A stretch of DNA of 64,000 nt from contig NZ_CP046566.1 in assembly GCF_009740285.1 (NCBI RefSeq), positions 3,076,658-3,140,657 of the forward strand, read 5' to 3'. Under the pieces are notes generated by a model. That model was not told the origin of the DNA, searched no databases, and saw nothing but the letters and a program-made list of their open reading frames with translations. Every line of letters begins with the position of its first letter. Position 1 is the stretch's first letter. A program made the position numbers and the translations under genes. Of the stretch, positions 17,923 through 28,049 are shown in pieces. The stretch is from Phnomibacter ginsenosidimutans. Its GTDB lineage: Bacteria > Bacteroidota > Bacteroidia > Chitinophagales > Chitinophagaceae.

Positions 17923-18489
17923 ATGAAGTATATTTTTACCCTGATTGTATTGACGTGCACGGCGCCATTGCTGCATGCGCAAACCGAAACCCGCATTGGT
18001 GCCAATTTTACTGCCGACCTTACTTTTTCCAACGACCTGAAGCCGGGGGTGGGGCTGGCACTGGAAAGAAAACTGACCAAACACAGCGGCCTCGAAACAG
18101 GCGTTTATTATCGCAACAATCCGGTACATTTCACCACTTATGTACAGGTGCCTCCGGGCGGCATGTTTGTGTTCAACAGCACGGTGGCTGAACGATTCAT
18201 ATCGGTGCCGGTGTTGTATAAATTCTATTCCCGCATTGTGAACATCAGCGCCGGGCCAACTTTCGATTTTTTGCTGGATGCCGTGCAAACCAAAGGCGCC
18301 CCCAATGTAGTGGTCACCAACTATGAAACCAGCAACAGCTTTGACATGGGCCTGATGCTGAAACTGGGCAAACAAATTAAACTGGCCAACCACTGGCTGT
18401 TGGAACCGGAGCTACGCCTCAATCCCTTGTTTAGCGGCGAAAGGGTGTATGGTGGTTTTTCGCTGGGTACACGGTATGTGTTCCGCTAA
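17923..18489 (+). CDS. Outer-membrane beta-barrel protein (PorT-like), secreted
   Basis: A 188-residue protein with a Sec signal (MKYIFTLIVLTCTAPLLHAQ). The mature part is a series of alternating strands (RIGANFTADLTF, GVGLALERKL, GLETGVYYRNN, ISVPVLYKFY, ISAGPTFDFLLDA, LMLKLGKQIKL, GGFSLGTRYVFR) ending in an aromatic residue followed by Arg, as in small 8-strand outer-membrane barrels. Function is not evident. It is monocistronic. Confidence 0.8.
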   Translation: MKYIFTLIVLTCTAPLLHAQTETRIGANFTADLTFSNDLKPGVGLALERKLTKHSGLETGVYYRNNPVHFTTYVQVPPGGMFVFNSTVAERFISVPVLYKFYSRIVNISAGPTFDFLLDAVQTKGAPNVVVTNYETSNSFDMGLMLKLGKQIKLANHWLLEPELRLNPLFSGERVYGGFSLGTRYVFR

Positions 18490-18991
18490 ATACAATCCTT
18501 CTGAAAATGGCCCGTCACCATCGGCTGGTACCACTAAGCGAGGTAAAAAGCAGCCGGAAATTCTAGTTTTTTTGGACGCAGCTGTAGCGGATGGAACGGG
18601 GTTTCACGGAAGAATAGGCCTTGGCATAGTGGATGCAAAAGCCCTGAATGGACGACCTATTTTCAGGTGGTTTTACATCTTGCTGTAGTAACGGAATGGC
18701 ACAGGCCGGGAGACTGCGATAGTTTTTTGCAAAACTTTTGTACAACGGGAGAACCAAATAGAACACCGATTGTTCAACATCGGGCGAAAGCTGAAGTGTG
18801 CAGATAGCTGAAGGGCTGCCGGATACGCAGGGGTAGCCCCGACGTCCCGATAGCTATCGGGAGTCGGGGCCGGAGCGCAGCGGAGCCCGAAGTAGCCGGA
18901 ACAGCAGCTGATTGGTGCAGATAGCCGACAGCCCCCATTAAAAAAAATGTAGCACCCGGAATAGAAATAGAAACTGAAGACAACAAATTGT
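18490..18991. other. Intergenic gap with a large palindrome, upstream of a TonB-dependent receptor
   Basis: Five hundred bases without a gene I can support. It contains the imperfect 35-base palindrome at 18836-18870 and a repeated gtgcagatagc word at about 18798 and 18916. The region 18820-18940 is GC-rich compared with its surroundings and reads like a cluster of dispersed-repeat sequence. The ORFs crossing it on the minus strand are Cys- and Pro-rich shadows. Confidence 0.45.
18836..18870. repeat. CCCGATAGCTATCGGG palindrome with extended GC arms
   Basis: The core tcccgatagctatcggga (18845-18862) is a perfect 18-base palindrome. It is extended outward by gccccgac (18836-18843) and gtcggggc (18863-18870), with one unpaired g at 18844. 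The same 18-base core occurs at 30644-30661. Confidence 0.8.
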
Positions 18992-21447
18992 ATGACCAAA
19001 AAATGCTTGAGAAAATGGATGCTGGCCCTGGTGGGCAACATACTGAGCCTGGTAGTAATAGCACAAGGAACGGCCAGCCTGAGTGGCAACGTGATTGATA
19101 AAAATACCTTGCAGCCACAAAGCGGTGCAACGGTAGTTCTGCAGCCCGGCAACAAGGGCACTACCACCGATGCAGCGGGTAACTTTCGGCTCACCAACCT
19201 GGCCCCCGGCTCGTACAGCCTGACGGTAAGCTCGGTAAACTATCAGCCCAAAACCATCAGCAACCTGGTGATAACAACAGGTAACGAAACGGTATTGACG
19301 ATAGAGCTGGAAGCGAAAGTGAATCAGCTGGATAATGTGGTGGTGAGCGGCCGCAAAAACACGGCCAAAGCCACCAGCCTTGAAAGCCCGCTGAGCATAC
19401 AGCGCCTTACCACAGAAGACATTAAAGCCAACCCCGGAGGCAACTTCGATATCAGTAAAGTGATTCAATCATTGCCCGGTGTAGGCGGCGGCGTAGGTGG
19501 CGGCGGCTTTCGCAACGACATCATTATACGTGGTGGCGCCCCCAGCGAAAACGTGTTTTACCTCGATGGTATTGAAGTGCCCATCATCAACCACTTTAGT
19601 ACACAAGGCAGCGGTGGCGGCCCACAGGGTATTTTGAATGTGAGTTTTATTGAAGATGTAAAACTGAGCAGTTCGGCTTTTGATGCCCGCTACGACAATG
19701 CGCTGAGCAGTGTGTTTCAGTTTAAACAGAAGAACGGCAACGCAAACAGATTACAAGGCAACTTTAGATTGAGTGGAACCGAAGCGGCAGCTACGTTTGA
19801 TGGTCCGCTGAGCAAGAACACAACGTTTTTAGCTTCGGCACGGCGCAGCTATTTGCAGTTTTTGTTTCAGGCGCTTGACTTGCCCATACGCCCCAACTAC
19901 TGGGATTTTCAGTTGAAAACCACGACCAAGATTAATGCCAAAACCACCTTTAACGTAATTGGCATTGGTGCAATAGATGAGTTCAGTTTTGCAGCGTCGA
20001 AAGAAGCCACGCCGGAAAAACTGTATGCTATCAACAGCAGCCCCAGCATCAACCAATGGAGCTATACCATTGGTGCCAGTCTGCGCCGCCTTACCAACAA
20101 CGGCTACTGGAACCTGGCCCTGAGCCGCAACACCCTCGACAACTCGGCTGAGAAATACGAAGACAACCAGGACCCGCAACTCACCGAGCAAACACTGCGG
20201 GTACAAAGTCGTGAAACGGAAAACAAACTGCGCTTTGATGTAACCAACAACTTTGATGGCTGGAAACTGAGCTACGGTGCGGTGGCTCAACTGGTGCAGT
20301 TTGACAACTCATTTAGCCAACGCTTTCGTGCTCCGCAATACGATGCCAATGGCAACCTGGTAGCACCTGCACAAATTATCAGCAGTTTTACAGATGCCAA
20401 CTTTTTGCGCTATGGTGCATTTGTACAGGCTGGTAAAAGAATACTGAACGACCGGCTGGCACTGAGTGCCGGCCTGCGCATGGATGCGAATGATTTGCAG
20501 AACAGCGAAAGCAATCCGCTGCAACAGCTGAGCCCACGCATTAGTGCCAGCTATGCGCTGAGCAACCAATGGAATGTGAGTGCCAGCTACGGCATTTACT
20601 ACAAGCTGCCTAGCTACACCCAACTGGCGTACCTGAATGCCATTCAGAGCAGCATTGTATACAACCCCGGCGATTACATCCGCAGCCGCCACGTGGTGGC
20701 CGGTGTGGAGTACCTGCCGAGTAACGCTACCCGATTTACGCTGGAAGGTTTTTACAAAAAATACAGCAACTACCCTGTGAGCCTGCTGGACGGCGTAAGT
20801 TTGGCCAACAAAGGCACCGACTTTGGTGCCATTGGCAACGAACCCGTAACCCAGGATGGCAAAGGCCGGGCGTATGGTATTGAATTTTTGCGCAGCAAAA
20901 ACTGACCAAACGCTTCTTTGGTATTTTGAGCTATACTTTCTACCGTTCTGAATTCACCAACAGCAGCGGCGACTATGTACGTGCCAACTGGGACAACCGC
21001 CACCTGCTGAGCCTGACCTGGGGCTATAAGTTTAACCGCAACTGGGAACTGGGTTTGAAGTTTCGCTACCAGGGCGGTGCACCTTACACACCGTTTGACT
21101 TGATAGCCAGCCAGCAAAACTACCTGACGCTGGGCACGGGTGTTTTCAACTACAACCAGGCCAATACGCTGACGCTGCAATCATTCAATGCAGCCGATGT
21201 ACGCATCGACAAAAAATGGAACTTCCGCAGATTTACGCTGGATGTTTTTCTGGATGTACAAAACTGGTATGGTGCTGCCAACCCCGGCCTGCCTAACTAC
21301 ACCTTTAAACGCAATGCAGACAACACTGCTTTTGTAACCACCAACGGGCAACCCATTCAGCAAAACGGCAGCAATGCTATACCTGTAATACTGCCGAATG
21401 ATGAGGTAAGTATTTTACCTACCATTGGTTTTATCGTAGAGTTTTAA
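18992..21447 (+). CDS. TonB-dependent outer-membrane receptor (frameshift)
   Basis: A repaired length of about 818 residues. An N-terminal signal region (LVGNILSLVVIAQG) is followed by a carboxypeptidase-regulatory-like domain (about 27-110, LSGNVIDKNTLQPQSGATVV), a TonB plug (about 115-250, with IIIRGGAPSENVFYLDGIEVP) and a beta-barrel ending in PTIGFIVEF. It imports an unidentified ligand using TonB energy; there is no SusD-like lipoprotein next to it. The frame breaks in the T-run at 20885-20889: adding one T restores GIEFFAQQKLTKRFFGILSY and joins the part from 20926. This looks like a sequence error. An intrinsic terminator follows. Confidence 0.9.
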
Positions 21448-21473
21448 GACTATCTATTCTTAAATATGCAGCT

Positions 21474-21512
21474 ACAGCAGCCCGATAAAATGGGCTGCTG
21501 TTTGTGTTTTTA
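21474..21512 (+). terminator. Intrinsic terminator after the TonB-dependent receptor
   Basis: Ten-bp stem (acagcagccc, 21474-21483; gggctgctgt, 21492-21501), 8-base loop, then tttgtgttttt. Confidence 0.85.
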
Positions 21513-21665
21513 TGACCACTGATTATAAGCTGGTGTAAGCAGCAGAGACAATACAATTCACTCCTTAAAAACGACAGTTGACGGAGCAAATTGCTACAGT
21601 TGGGCAAAGTGTAAAAACCACAGCCCGACAATTGCTGTCATTACTGCAATTCAAACACAAACACT

Positions 21666-22625
21666 ATGAAAGAAATGCTGTTTTCAAAGAAAATGTTGGT
21701 GCTGGCCGCCAGCGGATTGATGCTTGCTGCAACGGGTTGTAAAAAAGACAAAGACGATCCGGCCCCCAACACGGTGGTGAACGCTGTGGTAAATAATGGC
21801 TACAGCACTTTGGCCACTTTGGTAACCAATGCCGGCCTGATAGATGCATTGAATGGTGCAGGACCGTTTACCGTATTTGCACCTAACAATGCGGCATTCA
21901 ATGGTGTAACTGCACCTACCGGAGCAGCTCTCACCAATCTGTTGACGTACCATGTGTTGTCTGGTCAGGGTTTGACTGCTGCACAGGTCATTGCATTGAG
22001 CAATGGCAATTTGGTGAAAGTAAACATGCTGAATGGTGACTCTGTATTTGTAAAAGCCAGCAGCGCCGGTGTATTTGTAAATGGTGTACAGGTAATACAA
22101 GCCGACCTTACTGCCAGCAATGGAGTGGTACATGGTTTGGGCAGAATACTCCAGCCACCAGTAGGCAACATCGTGGCTACCGCTGTTGCTACACCCGGCT
22201 TTGACTCATTGGTAAAAGCCGTAACTCGTGTGAGCACAGGTGCCACCGGTGCCGACAACATTGCTGACGTATTGAGCAATACCAATGGGCTTACTGTATT
22301 TGCGCCCACCAATGCTGCGTTCCAGGCCTTGTTTGCCAATGCTGCATTCCCTTTCCGCAATATTGATGCCATACCGGTAGCTACCCTCCGCACCGTGCTG
22401 CGCCACCATGTGGTTACAGCCCGTGCATTTAGCAACGACCTTGCCAATGGCAACCTCGGCATGGCCAATGGTAGCAATGCCACCGTTGCTGGCGTAGGTA
22501 CCAGTGCGGTTACCATCAGCGGTAGTGGTACGGTGTTTAACAATGGTGCCGCCAATATTGCTCTCACCAATATTATGGCCCGCAATGGTGTGGTTCACGT
22601 TATCGATAAAGTGATTATTCCATAA
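21666..22625 (+). CDS. Lipoprotein with two fasciclin (FAS1) domains
   Basis: A 319-residue exported protein. The signal has a lipobox (LMLAATGC, Cys at about 25), followed by an acidic/basic spacer (KKDKDDPAPN). FAS1 domain 1 covers about 38-170 (FTVFAPNNAAF, then LTYHVLSGQGL) and FAS1 domain 2 about 175-319 (LTVFAPTNAAFQALF, then LRHHVVTARAF and NGVVHVIDKVI). FAS1 modules mediate adhesion or surface-polymer interactions. It is preceded by a terminator-ended receptor and followed by its own hairpin, so it is probably monocistronic. Confidence 0.93.
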   Translation: MKEMLFSKKMLVLAASGLMLAATGCKKDKDDPAPNTVVNAVVNNGYSTLATLVTNAGLIDALNGAGPFTVFAPNNAAFNGVTAPTGAALTNLLTYHVLSGQGLTAAQVIALSNGNLVKVNMLNGDSVFVKASSAGVFVNGVQVIQADLTASNGVVHGLGRILQPPVGNIVATAVATPGFDSLVKAVTRVSTGATGADNIADVLSNTNGLTVFAPTNAAFQALFANAAFPFRNIDAIPVATLRTVLRHHVVTARAFSNDLANGNLGMANGSNATVAGVGTSAVTISGSGTVFNNGAANIALTNIMARNGVVHVIDKVIIP

Positions 22626-22648
22626 GTTATTCCTTACAGATATGACGG

Positions 22649-22688
22649 CAACATTCCGGGTTCGAACCATGAATCCGGAATGTTGTTT
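22649..22688 (+). terminator. Likely intrinsic terminator after the FAS1 lipoprotein
   Basis: Eleven-bp stem (caacattccgg, 22649-22659; ccggaatgttg, 22675-22685) with a 15-base loop and a short ttta tail. The T-run is weak. Confidence 0.6.
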
Positions 22689-22701
22689 ATAACCGATTGC
22701 C

Positions 22702-23754
22702 ATGCTTTTCTTCAATCATAAATACCGCTACTGGTTTGCACTGGCGCTGGCCGTGTACACTTACCTGAGCACCTTGTTTTGCAATGTGTACAGCTACTTT
22801 GGTATGGATGTGCAATGGTACACGGCATTGGGCAGCATTGTGGTGATTACGGTGGGCACCTGGGAAGCTGGCAGATTATTGTATCCGTTGTTTCATAAAC
22901 TGCCGCAAAAAGAAGATCTGATTATTCGCAATCTGTTGGTGTACTGGATGGCTGCCGGTGTAGCCAGCGGACTCTTTACTGTTGCCGTTGTCTTTGCCTT
23001 CGACCGATTGTTTCACCACGCCCCAATTGATTTGTACAATCCACTCAAACTCACTCTCACGTATGCGTTGCTCATCAATCTGCTCTTTCATTTGCTGCAT
23101 GCAGTGGCCTACTACATGGAGCGGTACAAAAACAAACAACTGGAAGCAGAAGAGTTGCTCCGTATGCACACACAGGCAGAGCTGCAAAGCATTAAATCGC
23201 AGGTGAATCCACATTTTTTATTCAACAACCTGAATGTACTGAGTGCACTGGTGCTGAAGCAAAGTCAGGATGCGAATCATTTTATTGAAGCCTTTTCCAA
23301 CGTTTATCAATACATCTTGCGCAATCAGGAGAAAGAACTGATAGACCTGCAGCAAGAGCTGGATTTTCTGGAGCCCTACATTTACTTATTGCAACACCGG
23401 TTTCCCAACAGCATTCAACTCAACATTCAAATTGCAGCAGAAGCAAAGCAATTGCAGGTAGTGCCTGTGGCGTTGCAAATGCTGGTGGAGAATGCCATTA
23501 AGCACAACATTGTTTCGCCACAGCAACCATTGCAGATTCACATAACCAGCAGTGATAAAAAACAATTGACTGTAGCGAATAATTTACAACCCAAACGCAA
23601 CAAAGCCGCATCGGGAAATGTTGGACTAGTGAACATTGATCAACGATATGCCATCACCACCGGTAAGCACATAGCGGTGAAAAACGATGGTCAACAGTTC
23701 AGCGTCAGTATTCCACTCATTCAAGTTCACACATATGCGGGTAGTTATCATTGA
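22702..23754 (+). CDS. LytS/YpdA-type sensor histidine kinase
   Basis: A 350-residue membrane kinase. Four transmembrane segments fall in the first 140 residues, then a short coiled coil (KNKQLEAEELLRMHTQAELQ) leads into the His_kinase domain with SQVNPHFLFNNLNVL (phosphoacceptor His at about residue 171). The HATPase part has MLVENAIKHN and a reduced C-terminal G-box region (GNVGLVNIDQRY). It pairs with the LytTR response regulator whose start overlaps its end by 20 bases, giving translational coupling. The signal sensed is unknown. Confidence 0.93.
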   Translation: MLFFNHKYRYWFALALAVYTYLSTLFCNVYSYFGMDVQWYTALGSIVVITVGTWEAGRLLYPLFHKLPQKEDLIIRNLLVYWMAAGVASGLFTVAVVFAFDRLFHHAPIDLYNPLKLTLTYALLINLLFHLLHAVAYYMERYKNKQLEAEELLRMHTQAELQSIKSQVNPHFLFNNLNVLSALVLKQSQDANHFIEAFSNVYQYILRNQEKELIDLQQELDFLEPYIYLLQHRFPNSIQLNIQIAAEAKQLQVVPVALQMLVENAIKHNIVSPQQPLQIHITSSDKKQLTVANNLQPKRNKAASGNVGLVNIDQRYAITTGKHIAVKNDGQQFSVSIPLIQVHTYAGSYH

Positions 23755-24487
23755 AGACGAACTATTGGCAGCCGAAAGGCTTCAACACCAGTTACAGGAG
23801 TACGATGATCAGATACAGGTAGTGGCTCATTTGTACAGCATTGCCGAAGCTGTGCAATGGCTGGAAACACACCGGCATCCCGATCTATTATTTCTCGATA
23901 TACAGTTAGCGGATGGGTACAGTTTTGAAATTTTCAAGCAGGTAGATTACCGCAAGCCCATCATATTTACCACCGCCTTTGATCAGTATGCATTGGATGC
24001 ATTTCAACTGCACAGCATTGCGTATTTGCTAAAGCCGGTTAGTGCCGGCATGCTGGCAAAATCACTGCAGAAGTACAAAGAACTTTGCACTCCGGTGTCT
24101 GCACAAACAGCGGCTGCGTTACTCCATACATTTGAGCAACCGGAATACAAAACCCGCTTCCTGGCTAAGTCGGGGCAAAAAATGTATTTCATTCCCTGCG
24201 ACGATATCCGCTACTTTTTTGCAGAAGATAAAATTGTGTACCTCGTAGACAGAGACGGCAATAAATTCACGGTAGATTATACCATGGAGAAGCTGGAGAA
24301 ATGCCTCGATCCCAAAGTATTTTTCCGCCTCAATAGAAGTTACCTGGTGCATCAGCAAAGTATTTTTCAGATAAAACCGTATGTAAACAGCCGCTACAAA
24401 CTCATGCTGCGCAGTGCCGGCAAGCAAGAAGAAGTCATCCTGAGCAGAGAACGGGTGAGAGACTTTAAAGCCTGGGCAGAAGTGTAA
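23735..24487 (+). CDS. LytTR-family response regulator
   Basis: A 250-residue regulator. The receiver domain has the acidic pair ED at 7-8, phosphoacceptor Asp55 (LLFLDIQLADG), Thr in FTTAFDQYALDAF and Lys in YLLKPV. The LytTR DNA-binding domain (about 145-250) contains FLAKSGQKMYFIPCDDI and FFRLNRSYLVHQQSI. ATG 23735 gives the standard receiver start (MRVVIIEDE) and overlaps the kinase gene. The cydAB genes downstream could be its targets by proximity, but a terminator-like hairpin separates them and no binding site was identified. Confidence 0.93.
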   Translation: MRVVIIEDELLAAERLQHQLQEYDDQIQVVAHLYSIAEAVQWLETHRHPDLLFLDIQLADGYSFEIFKQVDYRKPIIFTTAFDQYALDAFQLHSIAYLLKPVSAGMLAKSLQKYKELCTPVSAQTAAALLHTFEQPEYKTRFLAKSGQKMYFIPCDDIRYFFAEDKIVYLVDRDGNKFTVDYTMEKLEKCLDPKVFFRLNRSYLVHQQSIFQIKPYVNSRYKLMLRSAGKQEEVILSRERVRDFKAWAEV

Positions 24488-24518
24488 TAAAAATCACAGA
24501 GTCATTTCAATGGATGAT

Positions 24519-24526
24519 TAGTTTTG
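24519..24526 (+). promoter_or_regulatory. Possible -7 element (TAGTTTTG) upstream of cydA
   Basis: The string tagttttg matches the Bacteroidota -7 consensus TAnnTTTG and lies about 107 bases upstream of the cydA ATG. No good -33 TTG at 17-23 bases was found, so this is weak. Confidence 0.3.
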
Positions 24527-24587
24527 TGTCATGAAAGCACACTGTATACATAACACACGTACATCAATTTTATTCAGATAGATTTTT

Positions 24588-24613
24588 TAGCAGCCTTTGG
24601 CTGCTATTTTTTT
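24588..24613 (+). terminator. Intrinsic terminator 20 bases upstream of cydA
   Basis: Eight-bp stem (tagcagcc, 24588-24595; ggctgcta, 24599-24606), 3-base loop, then seven T. It could end the lytS-lytTR transcript, or, if the cydA promoter lies before it, act as an attenuator in the cydA leader. Confidence 0.8.
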
Positions 24614-24632
24614 ACCCCACAATCTTTTGGAC

Positions 24633-26024
24633 ATGGACGTAGAGATACTTTCCCGGATTCAATTTGCATTCACTATTGCCTTCCATTACATCTACCCGCC
24701 GTTGAGTATTGGGCTCGGTGTTGGTTTGGTCATAATGGAAGGCATGTTTCTAAAAACAAAAGAGCCGGTTTATGAAAAAATGACCCGCTTCTTTGTAAAA
24801 ATCTTTGCCCTCATTTTCGGCATTGGTGTAGCTACGGGCATCGTAATGGAATTTGAGTTTGGCACCAACTGGGCAGTGTACTCTCGTTATGTAGGAGATG
24901 TATTTGGCAGTGCTCTTGCCGCAGAAGGTATTTTTGCTTTTGCACTGGAAAGCGGATTCCTTGGCATACTATTATTTGGCTGGAATAAAGTATCACCAAA
25001 AGTGCATTTTCTATCCACCATTATGGTTACACTGGGCAGCATGTTTAGCGCCATTTGGATAGTAGTAGCCAACAGCTGGCAGCAAACACCTGCCGGCTAC
25101 AAAATAGTGGGCGAAGGCATGGAAGCCCGAGCAGAGATTACAGATTTTTGGGCCATGGTTTTTAACCCCAGTTCGGTGGAACGCATTATGCATGTGTGGA
25201 TAGGGGCATTTCTTGCTGGTGCTTTTCTAATCATGAGTATTGCCGCCTGGTACCTGTATAAAAACAAATACCAGGACTTTAGCAAAAAGGCTTTTGGCAT
25301 CGGCCTGGTAATAGCGTTGATAGCTGCGTATGCACAATTGGTAACAGGTCATAGCAGTGCAGAGGTGGTAGAACAATACCAACCCGCAAAACTGGCCGCC
25401 ATGGAAGGCCATTGGGATAGTAGCGGTGCAGCCGACATGTATTTATTTGGTTACATCGACAAAAAGAAAGAAGAGACTGTTGGATTGAAAATACCCGGAG
25501 GACTGAGCTTTTTAACGCACCAGGATTTCAATGCGCCAGTTACAGGTTTGAAAGCTTTTAAACCGGAAGATCGTCCGGGTTCTCTCAACATCACCTTTCA
25601 GAGTTACCATATTATGATTGCCATCGGTATGCTACTGATATCACTTACCAGCTATGCAGCATGGCTTTGGAGGCGTAACAAGTTGTTTGAAAAGAAATGG
25701 CTAATGCTCGTATTTGTGTGGGCGGTATTTCTGCCACAAATTGCCAATCAGGCAGGTTGGTTTGCAGCCGAAACAGGCCGCCAACCCTGGGTAGTGTACA
25801 ATTTGCTGCGCACCAGCGATGCATTGTCGCAAAGTGTTCAAAAAGAGCAGGTCATGTTTTCTTTGATTTTGTTTTCATTGGTATACCTGGTTTTATTTAT
25901 GCTGTTTATTTACCTGTTGAATAAGAAAATCACCCACGGCCCATGGCATACCGATAGCGACAAACACAGCAGCCGCCACAGCGATATGGCAACAGAATTG
26001 AGCAAACCTTCATCACAATCCTAA
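24633..26024 (+). CDS. cydA: Cytochrome bd quinol oxidase subunit I
   Basis: The haem-carrying subunit of the high-affinity bd oxidase in the inner membrane, which oxidises quinol and reduces oxygen to water. The 463-residue protein has about nine transmembrane segments. The N-terminal block [18 protein letters not shown] holds the haem b595 ligand His18; [16 protein letters not shown] and [14 protein letters not shown] are family blocks, and [16 protein letters not shown] is the conserved C-terminal block. The Q-loop (about 255-315) is moderate in length. ATG 24633 fits the family start ([13 protein letters not shown]) better than the TTG at 24597. cydB follows after 13 bases; no cydX-like small gene was found in the gap. 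Confidence 0.96.
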   Translation: MDVEILSRIQFAFTIAFHYIYPPLSIGLGVGLVIMEGMFLKTKEPVYEKMTRFFVKIFALIFGIGVATGIVMEFEFGTNWAVYSRYVGDVFGSALAAEGIFAFALESGFLGILLFGWNKVSPKVHFLSTIMVTLGSMFSAIWIVVANSWQQTPAGYKIVGEGMEARAEITDFWAMVFNPSSVERIMHVWIGAFLAGAFLIMSIAAWYLYKNKYQDFSKKAFGIGLVIALIAAYAQLVTGHSSAEVVEQYQPAKLAAMEGHWDSSGAADMYLFGYIDKKKEETVGLKIPGGLSFLTHQDFNAPVTGLKAFKPEDRPGSLNITFQSYHIMIAIGMLLISLTSYAAWLWRRNKLFEKKWLMLVFVWAVFLPQIANQAGWFAAETGRQPWVVYNLLRTSDALSQSVQKEQVMFSLILFSLVYLVLFMLFIYLLNKKITHGPWHTDSDKHSSRHSDMATELSKPSSQS

Positions 26025-26037
26025 ACAAACCACAATC

Positions 26038-27072
26038 ATGGATACACTATTGGGAATTGATTATGCCACATGGTGGTTTCTCGTTATTGGTGCCACATTC
26101 ACCGGATACGCCATTCTGGATGGATTTGATTTAGGTGCTGGGGCAATTCATCTTTTCTTAAAAAAAGAAGAAAGCCGACGCATAGCCCTCAATGCCATTG
26201 GCCCTGTGTGGGATGGCAATGAAGTGTGGCTGGTAATAGGCGGCGGCGCTTTGTTTGCAGGCTTTCCCAAAGTGTATGCTTCTGTATTTTCCGCATTCTA
26301 CATCCCTTTTATGTTGTTTTTGGTTGCCCTTATTTTCAGAGCCATCAGCATTGAATTTCGTAGCAAAGAGCCTATGCTTTGGTGGCGCAAAATGTGGGAT
26401 GTTTCTTACAGCATTTCCAGCATTGTTATAGCATTGGCACTGGGTGTAGTACTGGGCAATGTAATGGTAGGCCTACCTATAGATGCGCAGGGAAACTATC
26501 AGGGTACCACGCTAGATTTTCTTAATCCGTTTGCAATGCTAACCGGCGTAACTACGTTAGCGTTATTCATGATGCATGGTGCTATTTATCTGGTAATGAA
26601 AACAGAAAAAAGACTGTACACAAAACTCACCATCATTGTAAAAAACAGCACCATCTTTTTTGTCATCTCATTACTCTTACTGAGCTTTTATACGCTGTTA
26701 TACGTACCGCACATGGCAGAAAGCATTCGTTGCAACAGTTGGCTATTCATTATTCCCATTGGTATGGTACTGGCTACTGCCAATGTAGCCCGTTGCATTA
26801 GTCAACAGCGCTACCGTATAGCCTTTTTCTCATCGGCATTAAACATTGCTTTGCTGCTGGTGGTAGTAGCGGTTAATCTCTTTCCAAATCTGGTACTTTC
26901 CAGCATCGACCCTGCGTATAATTTGACTGTAAATAATGCAGCGGCTTCAAATAAAAGCCTTTCCATTATGCTCACCGTGGCTGCCATTGGCGTACCGCTT
27001 GTAGCAGTGTATACCACGTTTGTATTCTGGACTTTTAAAGGCAAAGTACACTTGGATGAAAATAGTTATTAA
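26038..27072 (+). CDS. cydB: Cytochrome bd quinol oxidase subunit II
   Basis: The non-haem-ligating partner of CydA, 344 residues with about eight or nine transmembrane segments. Family features: TGYAILDGFDLGAGAIHLF near the N-terminus, NAIGPVWDGNEVWLVIGGGALFAGFPKVYA (about 51-80) and the ISIEFRSKEP loop. Its stop overlaps the convergent DMT exporter gene by four bases. Together with cydA it suggests the cell respires at low oxygen. Confidence 0.96.
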   Translation: MDTLLGIDYATWWFLVIGATFTGYAILDGFDLGAGAIHLFLKKEESRRIALNAIGPVWDGNEVWLVIGGGALFAGFPKVYASVFSAFYIPFMLFLVALIFRAISIEFRSKEPMLWWRKMWDVSYSISSIVIALALGVVLGNVMVGLPIDAQGNYQGTTLDFLNPFAMLTGVTTLALFMMHGAIYLVMKTEKRLYTKLTIIVKNSTIFFVISLLLLSFYTLLYVPHMAESIRCNSWLFIIPIGMVLATANVARCISQQRYRIAFFSSALNIALLLVVVAVNLFPNLVLSSIDPAYNLTVNNAAASNKSLSIMLTVAAIGVPLVAVYTTFVFWTFKGKVHLDENSY

Positions 27073-27944
27073 CCCTCGTCAAGGCCCTGTTTTACCCGCC
27101 ACATTTGTATGGCTACTGCCAATGCAATAAATATGAGCCCGGCAAAAAAAGTGCTGTGCAGGTATTGGTTTTCCTGAAAGAAAATAAAGGCGAGAAGAAT
27201 GCCATACACCGGCTCAAGGTTGTAGGTAAGATTGAGCGTAACGGCAGAAATATGCTGCAATGCCTGAAGTTGCAAAAAGAAAGCCCACACGGTACAAACC
27301 AATGCCAGTACCAGCAGCCACAACCAGTCGAGTGGTGCGGGCAGCATGCTATCGCCACGCAGCATTACATAAGCTGGCATAGCTACGCTGAGTGTTATCA
27401 AGGCACCGCTCATTTCCCAAAAGGTCATTTGCAAACCATCGGCTTTGGCATTCACCATTTGCTTGTTGAGAATGGAAAACAAAGCACTCAAAGCAGCGGC
27501 GGCTACGCCAAGCATTATGCCCGTTTTGTATCTGGTATCAAAATGGAAAATGATGTAGATGCCCGCCATGCACATGAGGCCCAACAGCAGTTCAATCGGT
27601 CGCCATTTTCGCCGGGTGATAATGGGCTCCAGCAGGGCAGAAAAAAAACCGGCGGCAGAAAAACAAACCAACGCAATAGACACATTGCCATACTTGACAC
27701 TGCCGAAAAAACACAACCAGTGAATGCCCACCAAGCTACCAATGCCCAACAGTTGCAGGATGGTTTTGCGGGTAGTGAGCACACTCTTTTTCAACCAGGC
27801 AAATAAGAGCAACAAAGCCACCACCGACAACAACAATCGCCACCAAACCAGTGCCGCTTCGTTGAGGGTAATGAGCTTGCCTAAAATAGCGGTAAAACCC
27901 GCCAACAATACCGCTATGTGCAATTTGATAAACGCCAACCGCAT
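27069..27944 (-). CDS. EamA/DMT-family transporter
   Basis: A 291-residue inner-membrane protein with about ten transmembrane helices in two EamA repeats (about 5-135 and 150-285). LVWWRLLLSVVALLLL is the first-half landmark and TLNLTYNLEPVYGILLAFIFFQE the second-half conserved block. DMT proteins export or import small metabolites; substrate unknown. It is convergent with cydB and divergent from the ABC genes, so it is transcribed alone. Confidence 0.9.
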   Translation of the reverse strand: MRLAFIKLHIAVLLAGFTAILGKLITLNEAALVWWRLLLSVVALLLLFAWLKKSVLTTRKTILQLLGIGSLVGIHWLCFFGSVKYGNVSIALVCFSAAGFFSALLEPIITRRKWRPIELLLGLMCMAGIYIIFHFDTRYKTGIMLGVAAAALSALFSILNKQMVNAKADGLQMTFWEMSGALITLSVAMPAYVMLRGDSMLPAPLDWLWLLVLALVCTVWAFFLQLQALQHISAVTLNLTYNLEPVYGILLAFIFFQENQYLHSTFFAGLIFIALAVAIQMWRVKQGLDEG

Positions 27945-28049
27945 GTGGGCGAAAATACGCCGCCTGAGGTTTGGCGCAACATTTCATCATTTCAGTGACA
28001 GCAGCAGCGCCGAGTTTCATTATTATTGCTATCAACACAAGCTAATGCT

